A DNA stretch of 64,000 nt from Siphonodentalium dalli (taxonomy: Eukaryota; Mollusca; Scaphopoda; Gadilida; Siphonodentaliidae): the NCBI GenBank assembly GCA_032622095.1, contig CP136069.1, forward strand, positions 83,288,958-83,352,957, in the 5' to 3' direction. The notes under the pieces were generated by a model that saw only the letters and a program-made list of their open reading frames with translations, was not told the origin of the DNA and ran no database searches. Shown piece after piece: positions 46,624 through 57,929 of this stretch. The stretch's first letter is position 1. Every line of letters begins with the position of its first letter. A program made the translations under genes and the position numbers.

Positions 46624-47281
46624 ACTTGCACATATTATTATAGACATACAGATATGTGTGGGGACAGAGGATCGGAGCACAAGTTGCCGAACTTATCAGA
46701 GCTCCTCTTCTCTTGCATTCAGCTGCTATTAAATAGATGTATTATATTAAGAGATTGGTTCAAAATTTGCTGTTTAATGTGACTGCTGGTGTGGCTGTTG
46801 GTGTGGCTATGGTCTCGCGTTTGGGGAGTAGGATACAAATTTTATATGAGAATTATGAGAAAGGTCTGTCAGGAAATAAAAGAATGTTTTATCTTGAAAA
46901 TGTGTGTATTTAATGTTTCACATTAGTGCGGAATGCCAAACAGGAGAACTTTTTCAGAGACGATGGCCACATTAAATCATTAAATGGGTCCAACCGTGCC
47001 CACATATTAAAGATCTTTGGAGAAATATGGGAAATATGCTGAAATAAGACTGCTTGTCATCACAATTAGGTAGCATATACTCTTAACAGAGTTTGCCTTT
47101 CACATGTTTATTTATCGCTCACTTCGGCGGGAATTCCAAATTATTATTGTTATTCGTCAAAATTATCTTATATTCTCTTCATAAATTTATAACTATTATT
47201 ACTGTTACAAGAAATACCTAATACTCAGGCTATCTACCACAACTGCTAAGGGATTTACCAACAAAAACTCCCCACTTCACA
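46624..47281. other. No recognisable gene or repeat
   Basis: AT-rich, with a short GGTGTGGCT duplication near 46790-46806 only. Confidence 0.4.
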
Positions 47282-47830
47282 TCAACACAATTTCCAGTAA
47301 TTTTGGTCTTGGGAGGGGGTACTATATCTAAAATCTATGCTGAGCCATTATCTTTGTCATATGTCACATCAAGTATTTTTTTTTTATCAACAGAAATGGT
47401 AGGTTTGAACAAATATCTGTAATTTACCTTCGTCATACAATTTGAGCTATGCCCCTTGGTTTGCACACACAAAACTTTCCAATTTTACTCATCAGACCAT
47501 GACAGAGCATCTTCTACCTGACAGAGCTGAGAAAAATTTGAAATAGCAAAAAAGTTATTGCAGCAATTTCAAATTTTTTTCTTGAAAGCATAGATGACAT
47601 AATTCAGGGGAGAGAAATTGGGCTATTTTCCTATAACCAAACAGTTGGCCTTCACTACATACGAAAATCATGTTATGTATATCCCAATTTTTTCCTTTTT
47701 TTGTGAACTTTTCCAGTTTTGTTAACCATCAAACCAGTAATGCCACATTTAACACAAGGCTACACTTGCAGTTATGCCACCCACATATTTTTTTTTCTTT
47801 TTCAGACCCCCTACAACCCCAGCAATCATG
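47282..47830 (+). repeat. fam-O dispersed repeat, copy 2
   Basis: Same order of blocks as 44490-45090, slightly shorter and more diverged. Confidence 0.62.
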
Positions 47831-47879
47831 TACTGCTACCTTTAAAACCAATAATTTGAGATTCACAGATTTTTACATA

Positions 47880-47955
47880 ATAAAATTTATATAAGAGAAT
47901 ACATTGGCACATGGTTTTCGCAAAAATTCAGGAAGCTCCAGTCATGGAAGTGTTG
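47880..47955 (+). mobile_element. fam-C right-end fragment
   Basis: AAGAGAATACATTGGCACA, GCAAAAATTCAGGAAGCTCC and AGTCATGGAAGTG match the right end of fam-C. The terminal GGGTTAA is lost. Confidence 0.6.
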
Positions 47956-49095
47956 TCATGAACATCTGTGAAAAAAAACTTATAAACAACAAGTACATGT
48001 AACAATAGATCATCTTGTTGATTATTTGTATTCTGGTTATTGGTAACTCATCAGTCGGGGACTTCAAACGAAAACTCAACAATTGCATATTAATATAGAG
48101 TATTGACAATTGACAAAATCTATATTAAGCCCCTATGGCGTATTGATGTTTGATACGAGTCAACATAAAATCTATGTCGGTCATTTTGGACCGCATGACC
48201 TGAATAATGTCATTGTCAAACCAATTTATTCTTTTTGAGTATGAGTGCTCGTCATTGCATGCTTCGCTATTTCTGTTTCGTGCAAGATTGGGTATATCCA
48301 TACCTGACACAACGTGTGTCTATGAGATGACAATTTGTGTTCAGCGTTCTCATTTTACCGATTTTCTTTAGACTTGGCTTCTTAAGATTGTTTTCACCAT
48401 AATTCGCCAGCGTAAAATGAAGCATGGTGCAGGCTCCATGGTAACCCATTTATCCGCTCATCAGTCCAAATGGGAATTTACAGTAGCCTTCTGATTTTGC
48501 TGTTTGTCGTTTGTCTTTAGACTAGTTTTCTAGGAAGACGATTATTTTTCACCATAATATTCGCCTGTCATGCATGCTGCTGTATTATTTGTACCCATCT
48601 TTCCATCCGGCTCTTCTGCTAATGTTTTTTTAACCATTATTTGAATGACTGATCTACAGAGGAGATAATTGCAGAGGTCCTTTTGGGTGACGGCATCAGC
48701 AAATTTTGGGGTTTCCGATTTGTCACTTCAGTATTCGGGGACAACCTTTTGTTTTATATGAGTAGAGCTCTTAATGTTAAAGAAACAAAATGATATGTCT
48801 TCAAACTTTTCAGGGGAATTTTGCCGATTTTCATCAGTCAATGTTTGGAGTTTTCGGGGTGACTTTCACTTCACCTGACCTTAAAAAATTAAGACAAAAT
48901 GAGTGAGAATATGTTCCCCATGTCGTCTGGAAAGCTGGTCTAATTATAATTTAGCAACCTGAAAATTAGACTGACACAATATGGACCAATACACAATTTG
49001 AGCACTATTATGTGTTTAATGAGGTTGCAGTATCACAAGAAAACATACTGTGTATATAATATACAAAAACACAGTATATTTTCAAGTCTCATATT
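47956..49095. other. No recognisable gene or repeat
   Basis: The stretch 48356-48600 contains two loosely similar blocks (TTTAGACTTGGCTTCTTAAG and TTTAGACTAGTTTTCTAGG, each followed by TTTTCACCATAAT). No longer structure is evident. Confidence 0.4.
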
Positions 49096-49865
49096 TATCC
49101 CCCGCCAAATTGAAAATTTGCGGGGGATATAGGAATGGGTTCCGTCCGTCTGTCCGTCCGTCCGTCCCGAATTTGTAAGAGTCATAACTTGAACAAATGT
49201 CAACGGATTTCAAAGATTTGTGGTATATGAGTTCACCTGACCATTACCTAGTACGAGTACGCAAGCCAGGTCCAGCTGCTTATTTTTACCGGAGTTATTG
49301 GACTTTGTTGATTTTTTTGTGTGCAAATGGACGACGTCACAGGGCTCATTTCCACAAATGTCAACGGATTTCAAAGATTTTTGGAATATGAGTTCACATG
49401 ACCAGTATCTAGAACGAGTTCGCTAACCACGTCCGGCCGGATATTTTCAGCAGAGTTATTGGACTTTGTTGATTTTTTTGTTTGCAAATGGATGACGTCA
49501 CAGGGCTCATTTCCACAATTGTCAACGGGTTTCAAAGAATTTTGGTATTTGAGTTCACATGACCAGTATCTAGAACGAGTTCGCAATCCAGGTCCGGCCG
49601 GATATTTTCAGCAGAGTTATTGGACTTTGTTTATTATTTTTAATGCAAATGGACGATGTCACATGGCTAATTTCCACAAATGTCAGTCCTAAAATGAGTT
49701 CGCAAGCCAGGCTTTTTGACAAAATCCCACCTCTTGTTGAGAATGCACTTCTCCAACTGCACATTTCGGCAGAGAATGCAAACATTATTGAGAATGCACT
49801 TCCCCGACTGCACATTTCGGCGGGGATACTGCCGTCTGCGACTGCTTGTTTAGTTCTGTATTAAG
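49096..49865 (+). mobile_element. Core-repeat (Helentron/pearl-like) element, second family
   Basis: A left-end hairpin (ATCCCCCGCCAAATT / AATTTGCGGGGGAT) is followed by a CCGTCCGT microsatellite. Then come core units of ~161 bp starting near 49196, 49358, 49518 and 49680, each with TGTCAACGG(A/G)TTTCAAAG and GAGTTATTGGACTTTGTT. It ends near GGCGGGGATACTG. The organisation parallels fam-F although the sequences differ. Confidence 0.62.
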
Positions 49866-50052
49866 TTTCAAATGTTCCTTGTTTTGGAAAAGTTTGCTAT
49901 GTATTTCGGGGTATACAGATCTAGCTACATTATGATCGGGATACTAAAAAAATCAAAACAATTTTGAGCCGTCATTGCCTTAGCTGTTTGGATGAGAACT
50001 TGTAGTTAGCAACCTGCCTGAGTCACCTGATTGTCTCAATCACTATACTTTT

Positions 50053-53000
50053 TAGCTCAACTTACTTGTAAGTTTGAGCTATTGCCATGGTTTGGCGTCC
50101 GTCGTCCGTGTGTCCGTGTGTGCGTGTGTTCGTGTGTCCGTGTGTCCGTGTGTCCGTGTGTCCGTCAACAATTTCCTTTGGCGCGGGCTACAGGTTGTAC
50201 CTTTGGTCTGATCTTCATGAAATTTGTCATGAATGTTGACATTGACATGTAGATGGGAACGAGTCATTTTTGGGTCATTCGGCCAAAAAACATGGCCGCT
50301 GGCAGCCATCTTGGATTTCAAGATTCAATCCATTGGCGCGGCCTACAGGTCGTACTGTTCATCTGATCATCATGAAATTTGTCATTGATGTTAATAATGA
50401 CATGTAGATGGGAACGAGTGATTTTGGGGTCGTTCGGCCAAAAAACATGGCTGCCAGCAGCCATCTTGGATTTTACTCTTTGCATGACTAAATCCTTTGG
50501 CGCGGGCTACAGGTCGTTGTTTTGGTCGGAAGTTTATGAAATTTGTCATGGATGTTAACACTGTCATGTAGATGGGAACGAGTGATTTTGGAGTTGTTCG
50601 GCCAAAAAACATGGCCGCCAGCAGCCATCTTGGATTTTACTCTTTGCATGACTAAATCCTTTGGCGCGGGCTACAGGTTGTACCTTTGGTCTAATCTTTA
50701 TGAAATTTGTCATGAATGTTGACATTGACATGTAGATGGGAACGAATCAATGTGGGGTCATTCGGCCAAAAAACATGGCCGCTGGTGGCCATCTTAGATT
50801 TCAAAATTCAATCCATTGGCGCGGGCTACAGGTCGTACTGTTCGTCTGATCATCATGAAATTTGTCATGGATGTTAATATTGACATGTAGATGGGAACGA
50901 GTCATTTTGGGGTTGTTCGGCCAATAAACATGGCCACCAGCAGCCATCTTGGATTTTACTCTTTGCATGACTAAATCCTTTGGCGCGGGCTACAGGTCGT
51001 AGCTTCGATCGGAACATCATGAAATTGGTCATGGATGTTAACAATGACATGTAGATGGGAACGAGTGATTTTGGGGTCGTTCGGCCGAAAAACATGGCCG
51101 CCAGCAGCCATCTTGGATTTTACTCTTTGCATGACTAAATCCTTTGGCCCGGGCTACAGGTCGTACCTTTGGTCTGATCTTTATGAAATTTGTCATGAAT
51201 GTTGACATTGACATGTAGATGGGAACGAGTCATTTTGGGGTCATTCTGCCAAAAAACATGGCCGCTGGCAGCCATCTTGGATTTCAAGATTCAATCCATT
51301 GGCGCGGGCTACAGGTCGTACTGTTCGTCTGATCATCATGAAATTTGTCATGGATGTTAATATTGACATGTAGATGGGAACGAGTCATTTTGGGGTTGTT
51401 CGGCCAATAAACATGGCCGCCAGCAGCCATCTTGGATTTTACTCTTTGCATGACTAAATCCTTTGGCGCGGGCTACAGGTCGTAGCTTTGATCGGAACAT
51501 CATGAAATTTGTCATGGATGTTAACAATGACATGTAGATGGGAACGAGTGATTTTGGAGTTGTTCGGCCGAAAAACATGGCCGCCAGCAGCCATCTTGGA
51601 TTTTACTCTTTGCATGACTAAATCCTTTGGCCCGGGCTACAGGTCGTACCTTTGGTCTGATCTTTATGAAATTTGTCATGAATGTTGACATTGACATGTA
51701 GATGGGAACGAGTCATTTTGGGGTCATTCGGCCTAAAAACATGGCTGCTGGCAGCCATCTTGGATTTCAAGATTCAATCCATTGGCGCGGGCTACAGATC
51801 GTACTGTTTGCCTGATCATCATGAAATTTGTCATTGATGTTAATAATGACATGTAGATGGGAACGAGTGATTTTGGTGTCGTTCGGCCAAAAAAAACATG
51901 GCCGCTGGCAGCCATCTTGGATTTCAAGATTCAATCCATTGGCGCGGGCTACAGGTCGTACTGTTCGTCTGATCATCATGAAATTTGTCATTGATGTTAA
52001 TAATGACATGTAGATGGGAACGAGTGATTTTGGAGTTGTTTGGCCGAAAAACATGGCCGCCAGCAGCCATCTTGGATTTTACTCTTTGCATGACTAAATC
52101 CATTGGCGCGGGCTACAGGTCGTACTGTTCGTCTGATCATCATGAAATTTGTCATTGATGTTAATAATGACATGTAGATGGGAACGAGTGATTTTGGGGT
52201 CGTTCGGCCAAAAAACATGGCTGCCAGCAGCCATCTTGGATTTTACTCTTTGCATGACTAAATCCTTTGGCGCGGGCTACAGGTCGTTGTGTTGGTCGGA
52301 AGTTTATGAAATTTGTCATGGTTGTTAACACTGACATGTAGATGGGAACGAGTGATTTTGGAGTCGTTCGGCCAAAAAACATGGCCGCCAGCAGCCATCT
52401 TGGATTTTACTCTTTGCATGACTAAATCCTTTGGCGCGGGCTATAGGTTGCCTTTGGTCTAATCTTTATAAAATTTGTCATGAACGTTGACATTGACATG
52501 TAGATGGGAACGAATCATTGTCGGGTCATTCGGCCAAAAAACATGGCTGCTGGTGGCCATCTTGGATTTCAAAATTCAATCCATTGGCGCGGGCTACAGG
52601 TCGTACTGTTCGTCTGATCATCATGAAATTTGTCATGAATGATAACAATGACATGTAGATGGGATCGAGTCGTTTTGGGGTCATTTGGTCAAAAAACATG
52701 GCCACCAGCAGCCATCTTGGATTTTACTCTTTGCATGACTAAATCCTTTGGTGCGGGCTACAGGTCGTAGCTTTGGTCAAATGGTCATGAAATTTGTCAT
52801 TAATTATAACAATGACATGTAGATGGGAACGAGTCGTTTTGGGGTCATTCGGTCAAAAAACATTGCCACCAGCATTTTACTTTTTGCATGACTAAATCCT
52901 TTGGCGTGGGCTACAGGTCATACCTTTGGTCTGATATTTATTAAATTTGTCATGAATGTTGACATTGACATGTAGATGGGAACGAATCATTGTGGGGTCA

Positions 53001-53368
53001 TTCGGCCAAAAAACATGGCTGCCAGCGGCCATCTTGGATTTCAAAATTCAATCCATTGGCGCGGTCTACAGGTCGTACTGTACGTCTGATCATCATGAAA
53101 TTTGTATGTCGTAGCTTTGGTCAGATCTTCATAAAATTTGTCATGGATGTTAACAATTATACGTAGATGGGAACGAGTTCTTTTGGGGTCAATTGGCCAA
53201 AAAAAATGGCCACCAGCAGCCATCTTGTATTTTATTCTTTGCATCACTAAATCCTTTGGCGCATGTTAGACATTTCAATTAGCACCTTTCCTATTCCTCC
53301 ATTTACTGTCAACCATTAAATTATTCCCCTACCTAAGTTGAGCTACAGTGTCATTGACACTTTCATTT
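50053..53368 (+). mobile_element. fam-F Helentron/pearl-like element with satellite core, copy 2
   Basis: Same left end (TAGCTCAACTTAC), GTCCGTGTGT microsatellite lead and right end (CTAAGTTGAGCTA, hairpin, TTTCATT) as 18477-20351, with about twenty core monomers. Anchors at 50185, 50340, 50504, 50668, 50823, 50987, 51151 repeat 155, 164, 164 (483 bp per set). From about 51789 the order is disturbed, with two short monomers in succession. Monomers near 52870 and 53105 are truncated. Copy-number difference from copy 1 indicates unequal exchange inside the element. Confidence 0.78.
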
Positions 53369-53776
53369 ATATATGCATAAATATAATAGTATCTTTATCG
53401 ATATGTGAGAATTTCTTGCATTCACATGCATCATCTGAAAATAGATAGACTTTGTCCGCATATTGATTATAAATTATTCTCCAATAACAATATTTCCTGT
53501 GTTGTTATGTAATATTACTGTTGCAGCGATTAATCAACAAACATTGCTGATTGCGGAGGTAATTCAAATTCAGAATATTTTCCTTTACGTTTTTACGGGA
53601 CTCTTATAAATTGGTATTTGATAGGTAATGTAACTGTGACAGTAATGTTTACATATCAGTGATTTTGATATGATAAATGTTGTTATTGGAGAATTACTGA
53701 TGATGAAAATAACAACACAGTTGATCTATTACTACATGTGATTGTTGTTAACAAATGTTTTACAGATGTTCATGAC

Positions 53777-54040
53777 TTAACCCTTCCATGACTGGAGCTT
53801 CCTGATTTTTTTGGAAAACCCTGTGCTAATGCATTCTCTTATATATGCAGATCTCCCATATGGAGCCTCGCATATAAAAGAGAATACATTGGCCTCACAA
53901 TATTTACCTTGACCTCGTAAGCCAGTGTATTCTCTTATATATGCGAGCCTCCCAATGGGAGACTGGCATATTTTAATAGAATGCACTGGTACATAATCTT
54001 CAATACTGCACCAGAGCAGCTCCCATCATGAAAGGGTTAA
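53777..54040 (-). mobile_element. fam-C TTAA-bounded MITE
   Basis: TTAACCCTTCCATGACTGG to TCATGAAAGGGTTAA, with two hairpins joined by CTCACAATATTTACCTTGAC. The termini are well kept. Confidence 0.8.
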
Positions 54041-54212
54041 CACATCTCTCCATTGCGAAGGCCATGAGACCCTTTAAGTAATTTCTTGGTCCATGTAAAT
54101 TAAGATTGCATGCCCTGCACTTTTTAAACTGAGCTTTTGGGGCCAATGTTAAGCTTGGCATTGCACTTGTTATATATAGACATCACCCCTTCAAACACAG
54201 GCCATGACTTAC

Positions 54213-54333
54213 ATAGAGGATCTCTAATGAGTCACACTTCTATACAAAATGTATTAACCAAGTGCACTAAATTTGATTCAAATTGAATTTAGTGGAGAGG
54301 GTAATAAATCTGTTATAGAATTGCGACAAATTT
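54213..54333 (+). repeat. fam-L decayed fragment
   Basis: ATAGAGGATCTCTAATGAG, a shortened inner inverted repeat (CTAAATTTGATT / AATTGAATTTAG) and a TAATAAATCTGTTATAGAAT block follow the order of 6731-6880. Confidence 0.5.
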
Positions 54334-54969
54334 GATATCCTTTTATTTCCCACAGAATCACATTTTAGCAAGGAAAAACGATCTTGAAATGGCTGGGGTT
54401 AAACAAAATTAATATCAATTATTTCCTTATCACAATCAACGAGGAAGTGAAGACACCTTCAAGAAAAAATATAGTTCCATTTTAAATGTGTCTTTTCATG
54501 TTTACAAAATTGTTCAAACACCCTTATCATTCATGTTTATCTCAGTCAAAACTAAATAACATAACACAAATTGAATATCATAATTATATTCTTATTAACA
54601 TAATAATTACATTGATTGATATCATTGCTCTAAGCTCTTACATCACTGTTCATGCTGATGATACAGGTTGGTCTCACTTTGCAGACATGCGGCAGGTGAT
54701 TAACTCAAAGGTGCTACCGGCTGTGTTGTTACAACGCCGGCGATTAGGCCGATCCAAGTTAAGCTTTGTGTCCAGGCCAACTTGTTTATACTAAGGTCAC
54801 TGTAACTGTTGTCACTTGTTTTTCGTGCCTATGCAAGTTACACTAACTATGTTCACCGTGAATATTTAACATTGTGTCCAGGCCACCTTAAACGTGTTTA
54901 TACTGTTGTCACTTGTTTTTCGCACATAAGTAAGTAACACTAACTAATGTTCACCATGAATATATTTTG
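54334..54969. other. No gene established
   Basis: AT-rich, then a GC-richer patch at 54690-54780. GTGTCCAGGCCA and TGTTGTCACTTGTTTTTCG recur (54768/54874 and 54807/54905), a ~100-bp direct duplication. Confidence 0.4.
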
Positions 54970-54978
54970 TATATAAGG
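54970..54978 (+). promoter_or_regulatory. Possible TATA box of the FLYWCH/MULE-like gene
   Basis: TATATAAGG lies 41 bp before the ATG at 55011, leaving room for a short leader. It is listed because the next frame has recognisable protein similarity. Such motifs are common by chance in AT-rich DNA. Confidence 0.25.
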
Positions 54979-55010
54979 ACTGGACTATAGCCAATCTATC
55001 ATAAATTAAA

Positions 55011-55360
55011 ATGGCAAATTCTCTAGTTAATACATCGTTTATTCCAAACGGCATGGGCGGCAGGCATCTCATCTATGATGGCAACAAATACGGTCAGATC
55101 TCGGCGTGTGGAAAATATTCATTGGGTTTGTTGTGTAAAGACTTGTAATGCTACTATTAATACAAAGAATGACATTGTTTCGTCAGCTGAACTCCTCATA
55201 ACCATATACAGCCAGAGTGTAATGAAATATGCCACGAAAACATGCAGGATGAAGAAAGACTATGATGACAATGACCCAATCGTGAAACCATTAATCAGAA
55301 GAGTCATCGCGCTGCCATGATGCGTGGTTCACCACACTTGAATAGCATGACATTTCACTG
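55011..55360 (+). pseudogene. FLYWCH zinc-finger part of a MULE-type transposase-like gene (broken)
   Basis: From the ATG the frame reads SFIPNGMGGRHLIYDGNKYG, then a one-base shift moves the frame to ENIHWVCCVKTCNATINTKN. Together these give the FLYWCH order: F, G, LIYDG, Y, W-x-C, C-x-A. A second shift near 55300 restores a readable tail (KSHRAAMMRGS). FLYWCH fingers bind DNA and often precede a MULE transposase domain in animal transposon-derived genes. The matching C-terminal part lies at 56349-56767. The catalytic core expected between them is missing, and a hAT occupies the gap. At least two frameshifts and the core loss make it a pseudogene. Family assignment is from pattern recognition, not a search. 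Confidence 0.6.
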
Positions 55361-55376
55361 ACCAACGACCAACAAG

Positions 55377-56340
55377 CAGGGATGTGGCTAGAGGGGTGTG
55401 TGGGGGGGGTGTCTCACCCCCCCCCCCCCCCCCAGTAGAGAGTTATATTTTCAATAGTTGGAAATTCCTAATTTCAGGTAAAAACAATTTATTGTTTTTC
55501 GACCAATATTTGCATATGTTCCTATTTTTGGTCAAAAATTTTGACAGAAATGGTCATCAGTTGGAAATTTTCCAACCTTAAGGAGGTGACAGGTTGGAAA
55601 TTTCCAACACTTGGAAAGCTTGTGTCCTGGTCCCTCCCCCCTGGCCAGTCAAAAACTTCTAGTTAATTTAAGAAAACAATATTGTCATACAATTGGTCAA
55701 CATTGTCATTGGAATTGTCATCAGTTGGAAATTTTCCAACCTAAGTGGGGGTGTAGGGTTTGAAATTTCCAACAGTTGGAAGGCTTGAGGCTAGTCTAGA
55801 TGTTAGGAAAACTGCTAATTAGTTTAGCAAAACAATATTTTACTACATTTGGTCAAACTTGTAGACATATTTAAAATGGTCATCAGTTGAAGAATTTTCC
55901 AACCTGAGGGGGAGCATGAGGTTTGAAATTTCCAACAGTAGGAAGGCTTGAGGCCAGTCTAGATGCTAGGATTTGCGATTTTCTTGTATAGTTTTCAAAA
56001 TTTTCTCACACCGGGCCGAACAACCATGGTCGGCCCGGTGTTTCCTGGTCTGTTGTTGGTAGCTGTGTGCATTTGTCTGGAATTAGTTCACTAGTTGTTT
56101 TTTTGGGGGCAATTTTCAGGTTAAAATATCTTAATGTTCTCATACTGGGAAAATAGAAGCATGGCTTATGAATATATAGGAAATTAGGCCTGAGCATGAG
56201 GTACAAGGGGGGGGGGGGGTGCAAATGGAATTATGCAAAAAGTTGTGTTGGTGTGATTCCGACTCAAGGGGGCGGGGGTGCAGTTGAAAATTCTCAAGGT
56301 GGACACCCCCCCCAGCGGAGACCCTCTAGCCACATCCCTG
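55377..56340. mobile_element. fam-K hAT element (non-autonomous)
   Basis: Termini CAGGGATGTGGCTAGAGGG and CCTCTAGCCACATCCCTG are inverted and flanked by a perfect 8-bp duplication CCAACAAG (55369-55376 and 56341-56348). Inside, blocks with CATCAGTTGGAAATTTTCC and AATTTCCAACAGTTGGAAGG recur about every 163 bp (near 55556, 55720 and 55883), plus G- and C-homopolymers near each end. It is 964 bp with no transposase. The perfect duplication implies a fairly recent insertion. Confidence 0.9.
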
Positions 56341-56348
56341 CCAACAAG

Positions 56349-56767
56349 TCGACCTCAGGGTAACGCAGTTTACAGACTATATGACAACCTTCTGGGTGGA
56401 GGGTGACCATGGAAAAACTATGTGAACCACTTTGACACTGTTGCCGACAAGGACCACGAACCACGTAGAAGGGTGGCACAAAAATCTCCAACTGAGGATA
56501 GCGGGCTTCCATCCAAACTTATTCCGGCTGATAGATTTCATAAAGAAGGAGCAAGCATTCAATGAATGTAAGATATTACAGATAAGTGCGGGTGGCAAAG
56601 TGAACCCACAAAAGAGAAAGTATTGTGCCTTAGAAAATTCAAGACGTCATTTCAAGAGAATGTACTTGACAGGCGAGATAGACGAAGTGGAGTTCCTAGA
56701 TGAGATGGCCAAGTTTATTGTGGTCACTGAGCATGTTGTTGTCATTTATAAGTTTCTAATTCGTTAA
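56349..56767 (+). pseudogene. MULE transposase C-terminal region (broken)
   Basis: In the frame from 56432 the peptide has RTTNHVEGWH (residues 7-16), an HP pair (27-28), EQ (40-41), and a G...KY...R tail ending EFLDEMAKF. This T-N-x-x-E-x-W-H, H-P, E-Q sequence is the conserved end of animal MULE/FLYWCH-type transposases, just after the catalytic domain. The 80 bp before it (TTFWVEGDHGK in another frame) look like the preceding conserved piece, so a frameshift lies near 56410. Stop at 56765-56767, then AATAAA at 56828. It belongs with 55011-55360 as one former gene. Confidence 0.6.
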
Positions 56768-56827
56768 TGTTTCTACCTCATGTTTTTGTGTTATAATATT
56801 TGCATGCATTTTATATTATCCATAACT

Positions 56828-56833
56828 AATAAA
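56828..56833 (+). terminator. Possible polyadenylation signal
   Basis: AATAAA 61 bp after the stop codon of the MULE-like frame, in a plausible place for its 3' end. Chance occurrence is likely in AT-rich DNA. Confidence 0.25.
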
Positions 56834-57647
56834 CAGTCATAAATGCAACCCAAACCTCCATTTTTTCTCATAATCAAAAGGGCAGAAAAAAACCGAATCC
56901 AATCAAACCAACTAGGAAGGGCCTAAGTAGACAAAGAGGATTATTCACACCTCTACCCTAACCTACCGAAAACAATCGGTGTCTGCAAAACAGGACGACC
57001 CCAATAATACATGTGTGTCTTACTAAAAAATATGAGTCTGGGTTTGGGGACTACATTATGTGATAATATATAATTTAAGCCATGCTTACAACATCTGCAG
57101 ATCGATGCAGTTCTTATAAAACTAATGTTTACAATTGTGTTAATATAGCTTGGGGTGCCAGCATCCAAAGGATGCAGAAGGTTATTATGGGAGAGAATAA
57201 AATAGACTTTAGGCTCTGATTGGTCAACAACCAAGATTTAAAGGTAGATTTAATGCATAGCATTCTTAATAATTTTCATAATATGTTATCCCAAATGTCA
57301 AGTCATCCAGATTTTAAGACATTTCATGACTGAGCATTTAATATACTGAAAACAGTATATGTATATACACTAAACTGTTTGCACTGAGGCCTACTGAAAT
57401 TATTTAAACCATCATGTTGTTTTCGTATACTGTATACTACTAGTAATAGTTCCATTGTGTTCTGTGCAGTTTCAAACACATAAACGAATGAATAAAATGT
57501 TCATAAAATTTGTGTCCATATCACAGATGGATGCATAGGTTCGTTTCGGTATTGACACATTCTGTGAGACCGGAAGTTATGTTTTGTTTTTAGTGATACA
57601 TGCTACTGTAAATAAAATTGTGACGTTAAAATTATCCTGCCTATTGA
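56834..57647. other. No recognisable gene or repeat
   Basis: AT-rich with no long frame and no paired arms seen. Confidence 0.4.
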
Positions 57648-57859
57648 CCCCAGCTTCCATGACTGCATGGAGCTTCCGGAATTTTGGCGAAAACCCTGTG
57701 CCAAAGCATTCTCTTATATTTTCGAGTCTCCCATATGGAGCCTCACATATATATAAGAGAATACATTAATTGGCCTAACAATATTTACCTTGACCTTGTA
57801 AGCCAGTGCACAGGATCTTTAATGCTGCACCAGCGCAGCTCCCATCATGAAAGGGTTAA
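57648..57859 (-). mobile_element. fam-C TTAA-type MITE
   Basis: The right terminus CATCATGAAAGGGTTAA and the GTGCAGCATTAAAG block (reversed) are intact. The left end has decayed to CCAGCTTCCATGACTGCATGG. One hairpin is full and the second is reduced. Confidence 0.7.
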
Positions 57860-57929
57860 AATGTGACGTCAAAACTATCCTCCCTTTTGAACTAATACAC
57901 AACACATCTGCTGTGCACAATTTAATATG

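Noticed and set aside
50079-53247. Series of similar ~73-codon frames on the minus strand
   Set aside because: They recur every 483 bp because the satellite does. Each stays within one or two monomers and has no gene signals.
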